From: Acholoe squamosa
Taxonomy: Eukaryota > Annelida > Polychaeta > Phyllodocida > Polynoidae
DNA length: 64,000 nucleotides
Assembly (NCBI GenBank): GCA_949317995.1
Contig: OX439039.1
Coordinates: 16,421,282 to 16,485,281, forward strand
Reading direction: 5' to 3'
Under the pieces are notes generated by a model that was not told where the DNA came from, ran no database searches, and worked only from the letters and a program-made list of their open reading frames with translations. The position numbers and the translations under genes were made by a program. Within the stretch, counting starts at the first letter, position 1. The number at the start of each line of letters is the position of its first letter. Below are positions 9,837 to 22,265 of this stretch, piece by piece.

Positions 9837-12668
9837 CTACTCCTGCCGAGACTTATTTATTCTTAACACCATTCTCAGTTGATTCAATTGTATTTTTTTC
9901 CGTCTTTTTCGTTTCCGAGTGCCCAGCATAGGCATCTTCCTCCGTTTCTTCTTTTTTCTTTCAGGTACCCCTTTGATAGGTGTTTCCGAATCCTCATGCC
10001 GATCATCCATTCCAGGTGAGTCACTCAATTCTGGCAAGTCTATAATTTCCGACAATTCCATAACATTCGAACCTAATCCATACATTTCTTCAGCTAACTC
10101 CCTACCCCTGTATGGTCTCAACACTTCTATGTGGCATCTTCTTACATTGCCATACAGATCCTTTATGAAGCAGGTAGTTTCAGAAATAATCCGAGTTATG
10201 ACATGTGGGCTGTCCCAACAAGATACAACCTTTAGTCTGTCTAGGGGTTTGTAGAATCTAAGGACCCTATCTCCCATCCTGAAGAATCTAGGCTTTAATC
10301 CAGTGTCATAACCCACCTTCTGCCAGCTCGCTGACTTTTCTAATTGATTCCTGACTAATTCATAAGCTTTCTTAAAATTATCTCTCAAAGATTCCACAAA
10401 CATAATGGAACATGGGGTTTCAGGACTGATTTCAATTACCCCAAATACCAAATCTGCCGGCATTATAATGTGTTCATAATAGACCAGCATGTTCCGAGTG
10501 CGATTAGTGGAAGCATGCACCGTACTATTGTACGCATGCACCATGAACCGTTCTACTAAACCATCTGACTGAGGACGGTACGGATTCGTACGTGTCTTAC
10601 AGATCGCTAAATACTTACACATTTCCTGAACCAACTCCCTTCCTTGATCACTGTGAAGCGCTAAGGGAACCCCATATTGCAACACCCAGTCTCTCATGAA
10701 TGCTTCCGCACAAGTGATTGCTTTTGGATCCTTCAAAGGAATACTTTCATATATTTCGTATAGTAGTCACTGATGAACATCATACAAGTTTTATCTCTAG
10801 GGGTTGTATTAAACCCGCTAATGGTATCAATTGCAATTCTTGCGAAGCGCACTCCGAATAATTCTTGAACCAATGGGTTCTTTCCTAACCCATCTCCGGG
10901 TTTATTCTTACAACATTCGGGACAAGTGGGGATCCACCTTAGCAAATCCCCATTCATTCCTGGCCAATAGTATCTCTGGGAAAGTCTTTCCAGGGACCTA
11001 CTTTTTTCGAAATGACCACTTGTCACATGGCCATGGCAGTAATACATACTGTCCAGGCGCAGAGCGCTCGGGATGACAATCTGAAGGATCTTATTAGTTG
11101 GACTGATTTTCCACCTACATAAGATCCCTTCCCTGACCTCCAGCTCGGTCCATTGAGCCAGAAGTCTTCTCATTTCCCGGTTCTCCATGCTGATAGCAGG
11201 GCAAACGGGTTTAATTCTGGATGGAACTATTTCCAGGAGTCTCTTGGTGATAGGGTCCTTACCCTGGAACTCGTGAATGATCTCGGGTGACCATTCTATC
11301 AAAGTTCCCGGATAGTCCTGATATGGCTTATGTGTGCCAGCAATCACCGCATTATGCTGCCCACAATCGCCACAGCTCTCTCGGCCACATTTCCTGATTG
11401 GTTTCCTAGACAGGGTGTCTGCATTGGTATGCTTAGCCCCTGACCTATGTTGGGTCTGGCTGTGCTCCAACCCAAATTCCGAAAGGTGTGCCAACCATCT
11501 GCCTATCATCCCTTCGGCATCCTTAAAGTTAAGGAGCAAACGGAGGGATGAATGGTCGGTTCTTAGTGTGAAATCAGATCCCCACAAAAAGTGTTTAAAT
11601 TTCTTAGTGTACACCACCACAGCCAAGAGTTCCCTCTTAGTGGTGCAATAATTCCGTTGAGCCTTATTCAGAGTATTGCTAGCAAAAGCATTCGGGACTT
11701 CTACACCATCCTGGACCTGGGATAGTGCGTCGCCAATGCTATCATTACTAGCATCCGTATCCAATATAAAGTGATCTGAAGGTGTCGGGTATTTCAACAC
11801 CGGCGTATCTGTAAATAGAGCTTTTAATTTCTTAAAAGACTCCTCCTGATCTTCCCCCCATGGAAATGGTTCCCGAACTCTCCCAGGTGTCCAGTGTGCG
11901 ATACTCTGCACAGGAAAGCTCACTCAAGAGTATCCCGGAAAGAAGTCTCTGTAGTAACTACAGAAACCAAGGAAAGATCTCACCTGATTAGCAGTTGCTG
12001 GTCTTTCCCAATCTTGGACACTTTCCACCTTTTCTGGATCAGCTTTAATTCCATCCATGGATATAATCCTACCTAGGTACGTAATGGATTTCTTAAACAA
12101 TTCACATTTCTTTGGTTTCAGACGTAATCCATTGGATATTATCCTTTTGATTACCTCCTCAAAATTATTCAAACATTCTCGCAATGTCTTTCCGAAGACA
12201 ATCACATCGTCCAGGTATACTAGGCATTTCTTCCACATCAAATCACTCAGTAGAGTCTCCATCATGGCTTCAAATGTAGCAGGCGCATTACATAACCCGA
12301 AGGGCATAACTGTATATTCGAATAGGCCTAAATGGCTGGAAAACTCATCCTCCGGCTCCATTCCGATCTGCCAATCCCTGGACTGGAGGTCCAGGGTACA
12401 GAACCAATTATTCCCCCCTAGGGCATCCAAAGTCTCATCGACCCTCGGTAGAGGGTACGAGTTTTTCTTAGTTAATCCATTCAGTTTCCTGTAAACCACA
12501 CAAAAACGGCTAGACCAGGGACTCGTACTAGGCACTATCACTCCCTTTTCCAATTGATCTAATATTTCATTTCCACATAATTATAATCTTCTTCTAAAGC
12601 GGTAACTGGCGATACGGAATCTTAGAGGGCTCTGCGTCTCCAGTATTGATATGGTGTAATACCTTATC
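9837..12668 (-). pseudogene. pol: Ty3/gypsy pol: RT, RNase H and integrase, disrupted
   Basis: Reverse transcriptase lies at 12,553-11,924, with TLDL near residue 53, the catalytic YLDD at 113-116 and MPFGLCNAPATFE. It lacks about a dozen residues before RFCVVYRKLN, has Val for the usual Asp there, and has SRDWQI where SGYWQI is usual. An in-frame TGA at about 11,924-11,926 separates it from RNase H (11,923 onward), whose acidic residues D57, E98, D123 and D169 are present. The integrase zinc-binding H299, H304, C334 and C337 follow, then D366. A one-base frameshift near 10,740 moves the rest to 10,736-9,837, with HSDQG (D30), GLVERF (E62) and a GPY/F-like C-terminus (WDSPHVITRI). The D-to-E spacing is a few residues short of 35. 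Upstream, HHINTGDAEP (a segment that normally lies between protease and RT) directly follows the gag zinc knuckle, and two frameshifts lie at 12,555-12,600. Protease is absent. Confidence 0.9.
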
Positions 12669-15430
12669 GTTTGAGCCTCCTACATGCCCCATCTTCTGAC
12701 AACGATAACATCTGATTCGGGACTTATCATACCTAGGCCTACTATACCGGTGACTCTTGATGTCCTCTCGGAAAGATTTCAGCATACTCTCCATCATACT
12801 CTTCATATCCATGTGTCCGGATGGTCTATTCTCCTCTTTCTTAACCATGATTTCCTTAGGTTCTGAACTGACCTTATCCCTACTTTAGGAATTCCCCCTC
12901 TTTGGCTCAGTAGTCAAACTCCTCCTGGGAATGAATTTCTTAGTGTTCTTTGGGAATCTCAGCACGGAGATTGATCCGTCTTCTTCCTCATATTCCACTA
13001 CTTCGTATTCAGTCTCACCTTCCGAGACAGCAGCTGCCGCAGATGGAGTTACTTGTTTCAGATTAGGTAGCACCATGCTGGCTGTTTCCTGTGGGACAAA
13101 CCTGCAAAGGAAAGTCTTCTTTTTATTCAAATTGGCTATGGCATCGCATAATGTTTTCATAGTCGCACCTGGACCCCACGCTCTATAGGCACAGTCCTGA
13201 TGGTCCTTTTCCCGTAATCCTCATACGAAATGCGAGATCAGCTCATCACTTACATAATCGTCATCCATTACCAGATTAGGCCTAGCCTTTCGCAATAATA
13301 TCTGAAGTTTGAGACCTATACCTGAACTGACTCGCCCAGCTTCTGGACTCTTTTCCTTTTGTGGTCGTGGTTAGAGGGAACCAGACGTATATTTTTCTTT
13401 TCCTATATTGTGTCATGGGATCCTCAGACACTATACTTCCAAGGTAGGAGCTACAAATCTCAACTAACTGTGTGTACGTTCCCCTATTCCTATACTGTTC
13501 CCTCCAGTGGTCCACAGCGATTCTACCCGGACCCTTTTTCAGACATCTCACCAGTATAGGTAAGGACTTGTCTTCATCATAGCCATCTACTTCACGGTCA
13601 TCCGTGAAGTCAGAAAACCAATCTCTCCATGGTTCGGAACCATCGAAAGGCTTAGTCTCAATCTGATTCTTTTTAGCTGAAATCTCCCTACTCTTCAATC
13701 TGGTATATTGTTCCAGACTCCAATCTAACATCTTCTGATCCTTACTCTTCTTACTACCCCCACCAGATCCATTCGATCCCGGACCACCAGATCCCGAATG
13801 GTTGTTATTCGAATTATTCCAGAAAGTAAATCCGTACCCTGTATTCATACCGTGTTGGAATCCTGTACCCCCAGGAACCTTAGCACTGCTAGGGTGGGTC
13901 CCACTATCACAAGGGGTATCGTTATTGTTCTGATCGATACTTCTGATTGTCTACCCTATAGGTCTGATTGTTCGGAATGGACTGACTGTTGTCTCCTAGT
14001 TGGTCAGATTTATCCTCCAACCCCCCAACGCCCCCTGGAGAGGTGTGGTCCAAATGGTTAGAGGACGGGGCCTGCCCCCTGGTGTCAATATACTGATATT
14101 CGGCATCAGTGGTGAAGGTGTCCTTCTGGCCCACACTTAACCGAACATTCTTATCACTGCCGGGAATATATCTGTCCCCTACGACATTCCAGGTAGCCTG
14201 ACTATTCACAAAAGGATCATACCCTTTCTACAGAATGGGTTTCGGAGTAGAGGTGACCGGTACACCTTCTTCCCTGTCATCCCGTGGGAGACAACTGAGG
14301 TCGGCTCCTCCAATTCTTCTTCATTCTCATCCACCTCGTCGAGGTCCGGTTCTTCCTCATCAGAATCCTCGGACCCCTCCTGTAGGATTCTTAGTTTTGT
14401 AATAGATCTCATATATAAGATCATCTCTCTCCTGATACAACTCTCGATTGTTATCCTGAATGTCAGTGATTAATTGATCGTTCTCCTGAATGTGCTGCTC
14501 TCGGAGGGCCACATGTTCTTTTTGTTGTTTTTCTATAGTCTTCTTATTCTTTTCATAAATCTCTGGGCTTCGACTTGCTTTTCCAAGTCAGCAAGGCACG
14601 TGCTAGCTATGTCTAGCCCCATTCTGTAGTGTTCTAAGGTCTCGTCTTGCTTGGAAGTCTTAGTTTCCAGTGTGGAGGCAACCAGACTCAACTGCACCCT
14701 GGCCTCCTCAACATTTTTCTCATACATTCCATACTCGACTTTCTTACCCTGAATCCTAGCCTCGATCTCCCGGAGTCGAGTACGGTGGGCATCCACCTCT
14801 TGTGCTAAGGTTTCAGTGGTACGTTCCAGCAGTCCCTCATTCTTATTCAGATCTCTGATCTCATCCAGGAGCTCCTCGATCTCTCTTTCTAGCTTTCACC
14901 CCTGGATTTCTCCTGATCACTCATCCGCCTCCATTCTGCATGGGCTAGCCTTTCTGTTTCATAATTATTCCTTTCTTCCCGATATCTATCCCAGCTAGCC
15001 CCACTCATAGGAGCCGGTTGGCTGGATCCACCGGGATTGAAAATGGATTCAGAAAGGAGGGCCGTACTTAGTTGGTTCAGAAAAACTCCTTGACCAGCTA
15101 AGGGCATTAGGTGAATCGGGTCTTGTCCCCGTCCTCGTGGTTCACTACCAGGTACTTGAGCCAAAAGGATGGGACTACTGAAATTTCCATCTCTCAATAA
15201 ATCCGACGATCTTATGTTAGGCGCGGTCTGGTTAGCCGGTGCTATCGGATGACAACAGTGACATCAATCCCCACTGTAGAAATCTCACTTTTGGAATCCA
15301 ATGCTTCGGCTTCACTCCGAGATGGATCCCTATACTCCTGATAGGCTATGCCCGGGGCTTCATGGTCTCCCGGGAACTTGCCTTCCGGATACTGATTCTC
15401 TTCTTGTTCAGACAGGGCTGCGCGCTTGTT
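12669..15430 (-). pseudogene. gag: Ty3/gypsy gag, long and frameshifted
   Basis: The structural protein of the retrotransposon, now spread over several frames: from about 15,430, then 15,197-14,889, 14,796-14,533, 14,424-14,206, 14,209-13,922, 13,848-13,282, 13,160-12,885 and 12,848-12,669. The N-terminal part includes a long coiled-coil-like stretch (about 14,900-14,530, rich in Glu, Arg, Leu and Gln). A Gly/Ser/Asn-rich linker (13,848-13,740) precedes a capsid-like segment containing FDGSEPWRDWFSDF and GTYTQLVEICSSYLGS. A zinc knuckle begins CYRCQKMGH at residues 47-55 of the last piece but lacks its final Cys, where a deletion joins it to pol. No ATG is evident near the 5' end of the first frame. 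At more than 800 codons this gag is longer than most Ty3/gypsy gag proteins. Confidence 0.75.
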
Positions 15431-15438
15431 AAAACTGG

Positions 15439-15456
15439 ATCCTGGTCACGGCACCA
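15439..15456 (-). promoter_or_regulatory. Primer-binding site, tRNA-His type
   Basis: Read on the minus strand, TGGTGCCGTGACCAGGAT begins one base inside the LTR edge. It matches the complement of the 3' end of a typical eukaryotic tRNA-His (acceptor strand GCCGTGA...TCACGGC) at 16 of 18 positions by my count. This marks the start of minus-strand DNA synthesis and confirms the orientation of the element. Confidence 0.8.
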
Positions 15457-15530
15457 GTGTAATGTATGACCGTCGATGGGTTCAGAAAGGATCACGAATA
15501 CAAGGATATCTGGTTCAGAAGGCAACAAGT

Positions 15531-15536
15531 TTTATT
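15531..15536 (-). terminator. LTR poly(A) signal
   Basis: Minus-strand AATAAA (plus-strand TTTATT) lies 165 bp downstream of the TATA box and about 75 bp before the end of the LTR, as expected for the R region. Confidence 0.7.
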
Positions 15537-15694
15537 CAATATCCTAGAGTACAGGAAGCTAAAGTCATTTCAGATGGGTATGAGGTCGTTGGGATAGTTC
15601 TGATTTACGACTACCAGGTAAGGTTTCGGAGTCAGTAAGTTCCAATGTTATTCCTACAGAATCCAGGAGGATTCTGTCCCTAGGTGCCGACTCG

Positions 15695-15709
15695 GCTATT
15701 ATATAGCCA
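15695..15709 (-). promoter_or_regulatory. LTR TATA box
   Basis: Minus-strand GGCTATATAATAGCC contains TATATAA within a short palindrome, at a plausible distance upstream of the LTR poly(A) signal. Confidence 0.7.
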
Positions 15710-15845
15710 CAGGGGTTGGGTGGTGACCTCTCGTGTTTAACTCGAGCAGCCTGGGGGCAGTGCTGCCACCACCCACCAGGCGTGCCAGGTCTTCAACCCG
15801 AAAGGCCGCTCCGCTCGGAACCTAGTCAACCCGTAAGCCATGGAT

Positions 15846-18800
15846 GCTACTACTAAACTGTGCCCCTACAACACTATCCACCATGACCCAAACCAGAGGG
15901 ATGTCACTGTTAATGGCAAAAATACCAGAGACCAGAAATTCCTTGTCCAATAGGAGTCTAATTCCGGAACATTGGGGTCATTGTCAATTAGGATCTCGGG
16001 TTTTATATTTGTCCACTTTTTCTGTGTCCCAGTTTTGGTACCAAAAGGTCTACCAGCCTAATTGCCTCTAAACATGCATGGTACATGGCTGGTACACTTC
16101 TCATTAATTATATAGACTGATAGATATTGATCTGTTCATGTCATTCTCATTCCTGAGTGCCACTCTCCAACCATAGATTGTGGCACGTCCAAACCTCAGG
16201 CTACAACCCTGGTTGCTTATTAAGGATGGGATAGGAAGTAGTAATGCACATGCCTGCTTCTAACCACTGTTATCCACTATGGAGTTATCCACTATGGAGT
16301 TTGTTAGAAATGCTTTTCCTTTGCCAAAACAAGTCACTATCCCTTGGCAGCAAAAGTGAGTATAGAAACAGAAGTAAGTTTAGTTAGGGAAAATTCGGAT
16401 AATACCTTTTGCATTCCATTTAGCAAGGCAATGTGGCATAGGGTATAAAGTCTGATACCGTAAGAGTGCTTAACCATACATGGATAACAGCTAGGATTAA
16501 AATTACTGTTAGTAAAGGCAGGGAACCCTATGAACACCGATCTTGCACTCAATGGTGATCTCAGAATCACATAGCGTTACGGTCCCAATGAGATCAGTCC
16601 ACAATGCTACAGGCATGTGATCTCAGCAAGCCTCGTTTTCAGATCCAATTAGGTCATGACATCATGACGTCACATGCAGTGACGGGTGGCGGGACTCAGC
16701 TGCCGATGTGCAGTGATAGTGGAATTAAAATGATTAGGGATTAATAGTGAACCAAATAATCATACTCCAATCTCTAATAGAACTAGAAACAATCAAAGGG
16801 CTAAGGATACTGTCCCTAGAAAATGAGAAATCCAGTATAGCCCAGTGTAACAGGGTGGACAGTGTGGATGGCCTATGTAACATCATATAACTCATAATTA
16901 TGTTAATTGCATAACACACAACATAATACCGCTTGTGCATGTAAGATTTAGGAGCGCTGGAGATATTTCATACTAGTATCACATGTTGCATACACCTTTG
17001 ATTCTTTATATAGTTGATTGATAATTCGTACGGGGGGAAATCATGTTTTCAATATCATCTTCAATTGTGTGCCTGGGAAGCTTTGTCTTCTTATGGAAAG
17101 GCTCTGAAGGTTCCTCTAACTCCGCTATCTTTTGTTAATTTATTAATACATTTCAGTTTCCAATACACATGTGCAGCTACCTGCAAAACCTGGTGGATGG
17201 TTATACCTTTAACAACAAAACATGTGGGCAACACTATAGAAATCAATGGCTAATGCAAATAATGCTGATGTAGAAAACAGAGCTCCATGATGACCGAAAC
17301 TAGATGTAGGAGGGCCTGCTGAGTTTGTATCCTAAGATACTGCAGCATCTATTGGGCTTAACATCAGATTCTCCAGATCATGTTTCCTGGTAAAAGTGTC
17401 CAGAAACTTAATTCTGGTGAGCTGAATTAATGACTTTCTCCCAATAAGTAGCATTCTGAGTCAACATTAATCATTTATGAACTTGATAAGATAAACAAAA
17501 ACTGGATAGTATCAAATTCTCTCAGAATTCATTGCTGACTCATGGAGCTCCAAATTATATTTCATAGTCACCTGCAGGTTTGCTGACTTACAAGCCTAAT
17601 CATCAGTCTGCAGACAGTACTTTTTTCTGATACAATTCTATAATTTAGGATTTTGCGAATACATAAATTTGTATGAAATCATTTGTCAATAATTTGTAAA
17701 TATCAGCCTTGTGGTGGTTAAGTTTTCTATAGTGGTCAATTCATCATATTTTTCTCAATTGTAATCTGATACAACTGGTGACAAGGTCTATGATATCAAA
17801 CTCAGAAAAAGATGAAAGAAACTCAATTGTTCTATTAGCAGTAACGAACATGATACGACTTCTTCTATTTACGGACAGTGGTAATCACCTGCTGTTTTAC
17901 CTCAATTTTACACTTCATACAAAGCCCCTACACAATTGTCTCAGAGCATTAGGGTAGATTAACCTAAAGATGACCCTTCCTGTGCAGGCACTCAATGAGG
18001 GATTTGTAGTGGGTAATATCTCTGGGAGTTTTAGGTCCTCAGACTTCCAAAAGGCACTGAATGAAAGAAGATAAATGTTTAGGCATTTTTACCTGCTATA
18101 TCTTGAAAATCCATGTGTATAATATATATCTAGTTTATCACCCTTACTAAGAACATTCTATTTAGTTCATTTTCACGTTGAGATGACTGCTATGCACCTT
18201 GAGATGACCACTTGATACACAGCCTTTGAATGGGGCCATTTCCATTAAGCCATAATTTCAAAAAAGAATAAGAGTCTTACATAAGTATACAATAATATAA
18301 TGTTACTGTTGATGGTGCTGTATTGTAATGGAAATGTATGTTCTGCAGCAGCTAAATTGGAAGGGATATTTCAGTTAAGATTATATATATCATATTTGCC
18401 ATTCCCATCCAATTAGAGGTAATCCTAGCCCTGCATTAAAAAGAAAGCCTTTATCTATCAATATCCACCACAGTAACATTTTGCTTGACATAGCATTTAT
18501 GTTCTTGATGTCATATGGTTCCTTTGCATACTAATCATCGGAGGAAAACAGCAAAGTTTGAAACCCATGCATAGAGATATCATCTAGAGAATGCGATGTC
18601 CCATGATATTATGGATATAAATCTTTTGATGTAATCCTACATAATCAGTGGTTTCTACTCAATTCAAGATATAACCCTCTCTGTGAGTGGTGGTCGCCCC
18701 AAGGTGAAATGGTAGTCATCTCGTGGTGAAATTGGCATGCCTGGGAAAATAAGTCCTAAACTGAAAGTATTTAACATTTCTGTACATTTGTTTATGTCAT

Positions 18801-21340
18801 CATTTACTTATGATTTATATCCATGTCTAGAATCAATATTTTGTACATGTGAACAATCTCAATGTTCAGAATCTGCAACCAAAGTTAAAGATTTCTGGAG
18901 AAATGGCCAGTTGGCCTAAGTTACAGCTTAGAATCTTAGATTAATTAATGTCCAAATAATAGTTTTCTGTATAGATTACATTTGGGAATGAGATTGTCTG
19001 ATCATCTCAATTGTGAATGTGAGATTTGTTTCCACCAATTGAAATCCCTCAACACTGGCAGCCATACTGTGAACCATGAATCATTTATATACCCTCATCC
19101 AGCCTTCCCTGTTCACTGCCTCTGTGTCCTGGCTTTTGTATAAAGTCCTTTGAATGACATCTGGTAGCTTTCCTATGAAATGGATCGAGGTACTTTCCAA
19201 ACAATGAGTTCTAAGGACCCACCATCTGCCCTTCAGAATACAAAATAGCGATAAATCTTAGGAAAGAGGGCACAGCAATCCAAGACTGATAACAGAGACA
19301 TGCAAATGTTTCCTAACTGCCTTCCTGGAGTGAAAGGTAAACAAGGCAACAATAGGACAGAGATGTATGTAGTCAAGTTTAGGCAAATGATGCTCTTATC
19401 AATATTTATGGGATGATGAGGCAAAGCTTCTTCACCCACACTTGGCACCTAGGTGTTGATGAGGATAATCTGTTCCATTGTCTACTGGATTATCATACTG
19501 CGATGGACTCCAATTCCTATCTGAGAGTTGTCCAGTATGGCAGGTAGAATATGCACATTGTCATACTGTTCCTTACATCGCCTTCACTTTCATGCCCTTG
19601 TTAGGCTTATTTTCAAAGTGGAAAATTTTGGTTTGAAAAGACATCAATCAAGCTTATCACTAAAAGGCGATGCTCACCATGGTATGAGGATTGAAATATG
19701 AAATTAAAAACTTAAAAATTGGATAAATGGTCTTATTTTCATGAGGCGGAAAAGGAGGCATCCTTTTGTATTGGCAGAGAAAGGAAATTACCAATCACCC
19801 CTAATCTTGCTTGCCAGTATTCTGCTAAGTATGATGAAAAGCACAGTGTGTGGAAGACTAGCTTGGTCAGCCCTCTGGTGAACAGCCAGAGCGCCAGGTG
19901 GTATGCTCACTAAATAGGGCCTAAGTAAGGCTGTCAAGTAGTCATCCGCGATACTATGTGGGCATTTACCATGTGTCAGTATGTGTCCCTGAGGTCTCTT
20001 TTCAGATGTACAACACATCCTTCACACAAACAAGTACATAGGGCAATGAATGCCTTCTTCCCTTTAGCAGTACTCAGGTTTGTGTCCTACCAGCTGAACC
20101 ACTGATTCTTCCTTCCTTCTATCTTCTATTAAGGCAAATAGAGGACCTAAAACTAGTTTTTCTGGGTATCATATCTTTGAAATGACACTGCTTTCTCAAT
20201 ATCCAACATAGAAAATAACTAAAAATACCACTAAAAAGCTAATGACTAACGAATGGTTTTGCAGGTTTTGATGCATTTTTCTACAAATCGTAAGGGGTTT
20301 TATGGGATATGCTGAAATAATTATGTTGGGAAAATCATAAAAATGCCCGGTTATTCAAAGTAAGGTGTCTGTAGGAAATGGGCAATAACTTTTGTAAAAT
20401 TTTGAAATTGCTGTAAAGGTTAAAAATATAGTTGAGATGTCAAGTAAACCAAGAATTCGGAAGAAAAGAGTTAATTGATGAATAATTATTCACATTTGAA
20501 GAGAAAACAGTAATCCTGAAAATGTTGGTTTTTGTCTAAAAATCGTAATATCTAATTATATATCTATAACAAGGCTGGTCTATGGCATATAGAACTGCTT
20601 GAAAATGCCATATTTTCCAGCCAAAGTTACTGATCCTGACTTAAAGCACTCATAACAGTATTAAAATCAGGGAAATGATTGATTTTCCCATACCAATGGT
20701 TATCATTTGAGCTTTATCCCACCCAGCAAATTGTCGTGAGTCCTCGTCAACCTGTGTGAAGTGGCTCACACATGTCGCTAGATGGAACACGACGTCGTTA
20801 TAACACAAGATCACCAGGAATAGCAATTGCTATGCCACGTGAGTCTAACCCACAGTGGCGAAAGATGACAAAATGAGTTATCACTCAAAAAGGAGTCACC
20901 ATTGATGACCAATCATGACGACAGATGACGACAATTTGCTGGGCATGTACTTGGCCTCGACAACATTGTGAAATTTGCAAAGAATTACACAAACCCACCA
21001 TAGATACAGAAATAACCCAAAATCACAGCCAGAACTTGTGTATCTCATCCCCTATAATGTTTTGATACATATAAACTGAACATTTCTGACTTTTCAAACT
21101 TTCATATACCATAGGTTGACCTCCTTAAACATATGACACCTTTTTGGAAATTTTTAGAATTATTCTGGAAAATATCTGCAGAAAGCCAGCAGGTCCCCCC
21201 AGAGGTCCCCTATTTGCCTTCCTAACATTTAGTATAAATCTGTACATTGACTGCAGATGACCAACTTCCAATTGTTGTCTACCCCACCTGAAATGATAGC
21301 AACTATTTACTCTAACTTTCCCTTGACCTATTTTCTTATT
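15846..21340 (+). repeat. Alpha block, copy 2
   Basis: Non-coding sequence colinear with copy 1 (745-6,320). Segments 16,350-17,290 and 20,080-21,230 have no partner in copy 1, and copy 1's inserts at 2,140-3,010 and 4,780-5,880 are missing here. Landmarks shared by all copies include GTGGCACGTCC (near 16,180) and AGTATCAAATTCTC (near 17,508). A 17-bp unit, GTTATCCACTATGGAGT, is tandemly doubled at about 16,268-16,301. A CRE word, TGACGTCA, occurs near 16,665. No exon was recognised. Confidence 0.75.
20722..20943. mobile_element. Small terminal-inverted-repeat element (MITE-like)
   Basis: CCCAGCAAATTGTCGT at 20,722-20,737 is exactly inverted at 20,928-20,943, and the similarity continues inward to CTCGTCA/TGACGAC. 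The 222-bp segment is non-coding and falls in a part of alpha copy 2 absent from copy 1, as expected for an insertion. Target-site duplication was not resolved. Confidence 0.7.
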
Positions 21341-21881
21341 CTACACCTTCGTCTTCCCATATTTCTTACAACGTAAGCATCCTTGTCACTCAGCTCAAAT
21401 CCCCCCCCCCCTTCCTAGCATATCGACCTACCATAGGCACTGACCATAGTTCTATCCCTAGCCGAAGTAAACAACCCTGGCTCTCAATAAAGCCCTCCCT
21501 AGAGTTCGGCTCATTGTATCTGCACATCTAGAAAGCATTTTCCAGCCCTCACTACCATAATAGCTACCATTCATATTCAGCACACAAGCAATATCTCTGC
21601 TATCATGATATGTGACATTCCTCAGAGATCCGGGGCCCATCAAGCCATTGGCAAGCTGATCTGATTTTATCCGGCAGCATATTGACATGCATCATGCACT
21701 GCTTTCTCATTCCCTGCTACCTCCTGCAACAGCCAGGAGGATGCTAGCGCAATAAAAACATCACATTCTTGTCAGTACAACTAACATTATTGAGTACAAC
21801 AGGCCATAGTTACTATAAATTTTAATAGAGGAAACCTGAAAAGCTATCAAGGGGACAGTTTGGGTATCTGAATAAACTGGA
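21341..21881. other. No gene recognised; short C tract
   Basis: Contains a run of about ten C near 21,402 and otherwise unremarkable sequence. The minus-strand open frame at 21,458-21,688 has no recognised domain. Confidence 0.4.
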
Positions 21882-22265
21882 GGCTGTTGCGAAAAGATTG
21901 AGTAGTTGCTTTCCAGGGTAGGTACCTCACTTTCCACGTCCTTCCTCTACTTAACCACTCAGTATCACTTCCAACACCATAGTCCAGAAGTAGTCACTTT
22001 CCCACAAATAGAACTTTGTTGCAAAAAGTGGTCACACCTGAGTTCTTCCCAGACTGCCCACACCTACATACTTATGCGACAGAGTGTAGGAAGCAACTTC
22101 CAGTTGAGGGGTTGTTAGTAACCACTTCCGGACCACTTCTCGACCACTTCTGTTGGGAAGTGCCATTTGGCAATGCAATAGAGAAGAGACTACCAAAGAT
22201 GAGTGCTTTCCGATTTTGGAAGTACACCTCTGACAGAAGTGACTTCCAAGGGTTTAGCAACAGCC
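21882..22265. mobile_element. Candidate MITE with GGCTGTTGC ends
   Basis: GGCTGTTGC at 21,882-21,890 is inverted as GCAACAGCC at 22,257-22,265, with weaker similarity further in. The interior is non-coding and rich in ACTTCC/GGAAGT words on both strands. The short perfect TIR and 384-bp size suit a MITE. No superfamily was assigned. Confidence 0.5.

Larger units (their letters stand above)
7440..15840 (-). mobile_element. Decayed Ty3/gypsy LTR retrotransposon
   Basis: Read on the minus strand the order is LTR (15,840-15,458), primer-binding site, long gag, pol with reverse transcriptase, RNase H and integrase, a spacer, then a third ORF ending at 7,507. The order RT-RNase H-integrase is that of Ty3/gypsy elements. 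The copy is inactive: gag is split over several frames, the protease region is missing, RT has small deletions, an in-frame stop lies between RT and RNase H, and integrase is frameshifted. I found no second LTR on the low-coordinate side, so the 3' end (placed near 7,440) is uncertain and probably truncated. The high-coordinate LTR edge abuts alpha copy 2, so the element inserted in or next to that copy. Confidence 0.85.
15458..15840 (-). repeat. 5' LTR of the Ty3/gypsy element
   Basis: 383 bp bounded by TG...CA: on the minus strand it starts TGGCTTACGG at 15,840 and ends CATTACA at 15,458, next to the primer-binding site. It carries a TATA box and a poly(A) signal about 165 bp apart in the expected order. 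No matching second LTR is seen in the window. The flank after 15,840 picks up alpha copy 2 within a few bases. A target-site duplication could not be tested because the other end is not defined. Confidence 0.8.

Noticed and set aside
11924-11926. Programmed stop read-through between RT and RNase H
   Set aside because: Retroelement read-through or frameshifting normally lies between gag and pol. Here it is one of many disabling changes in the copy.
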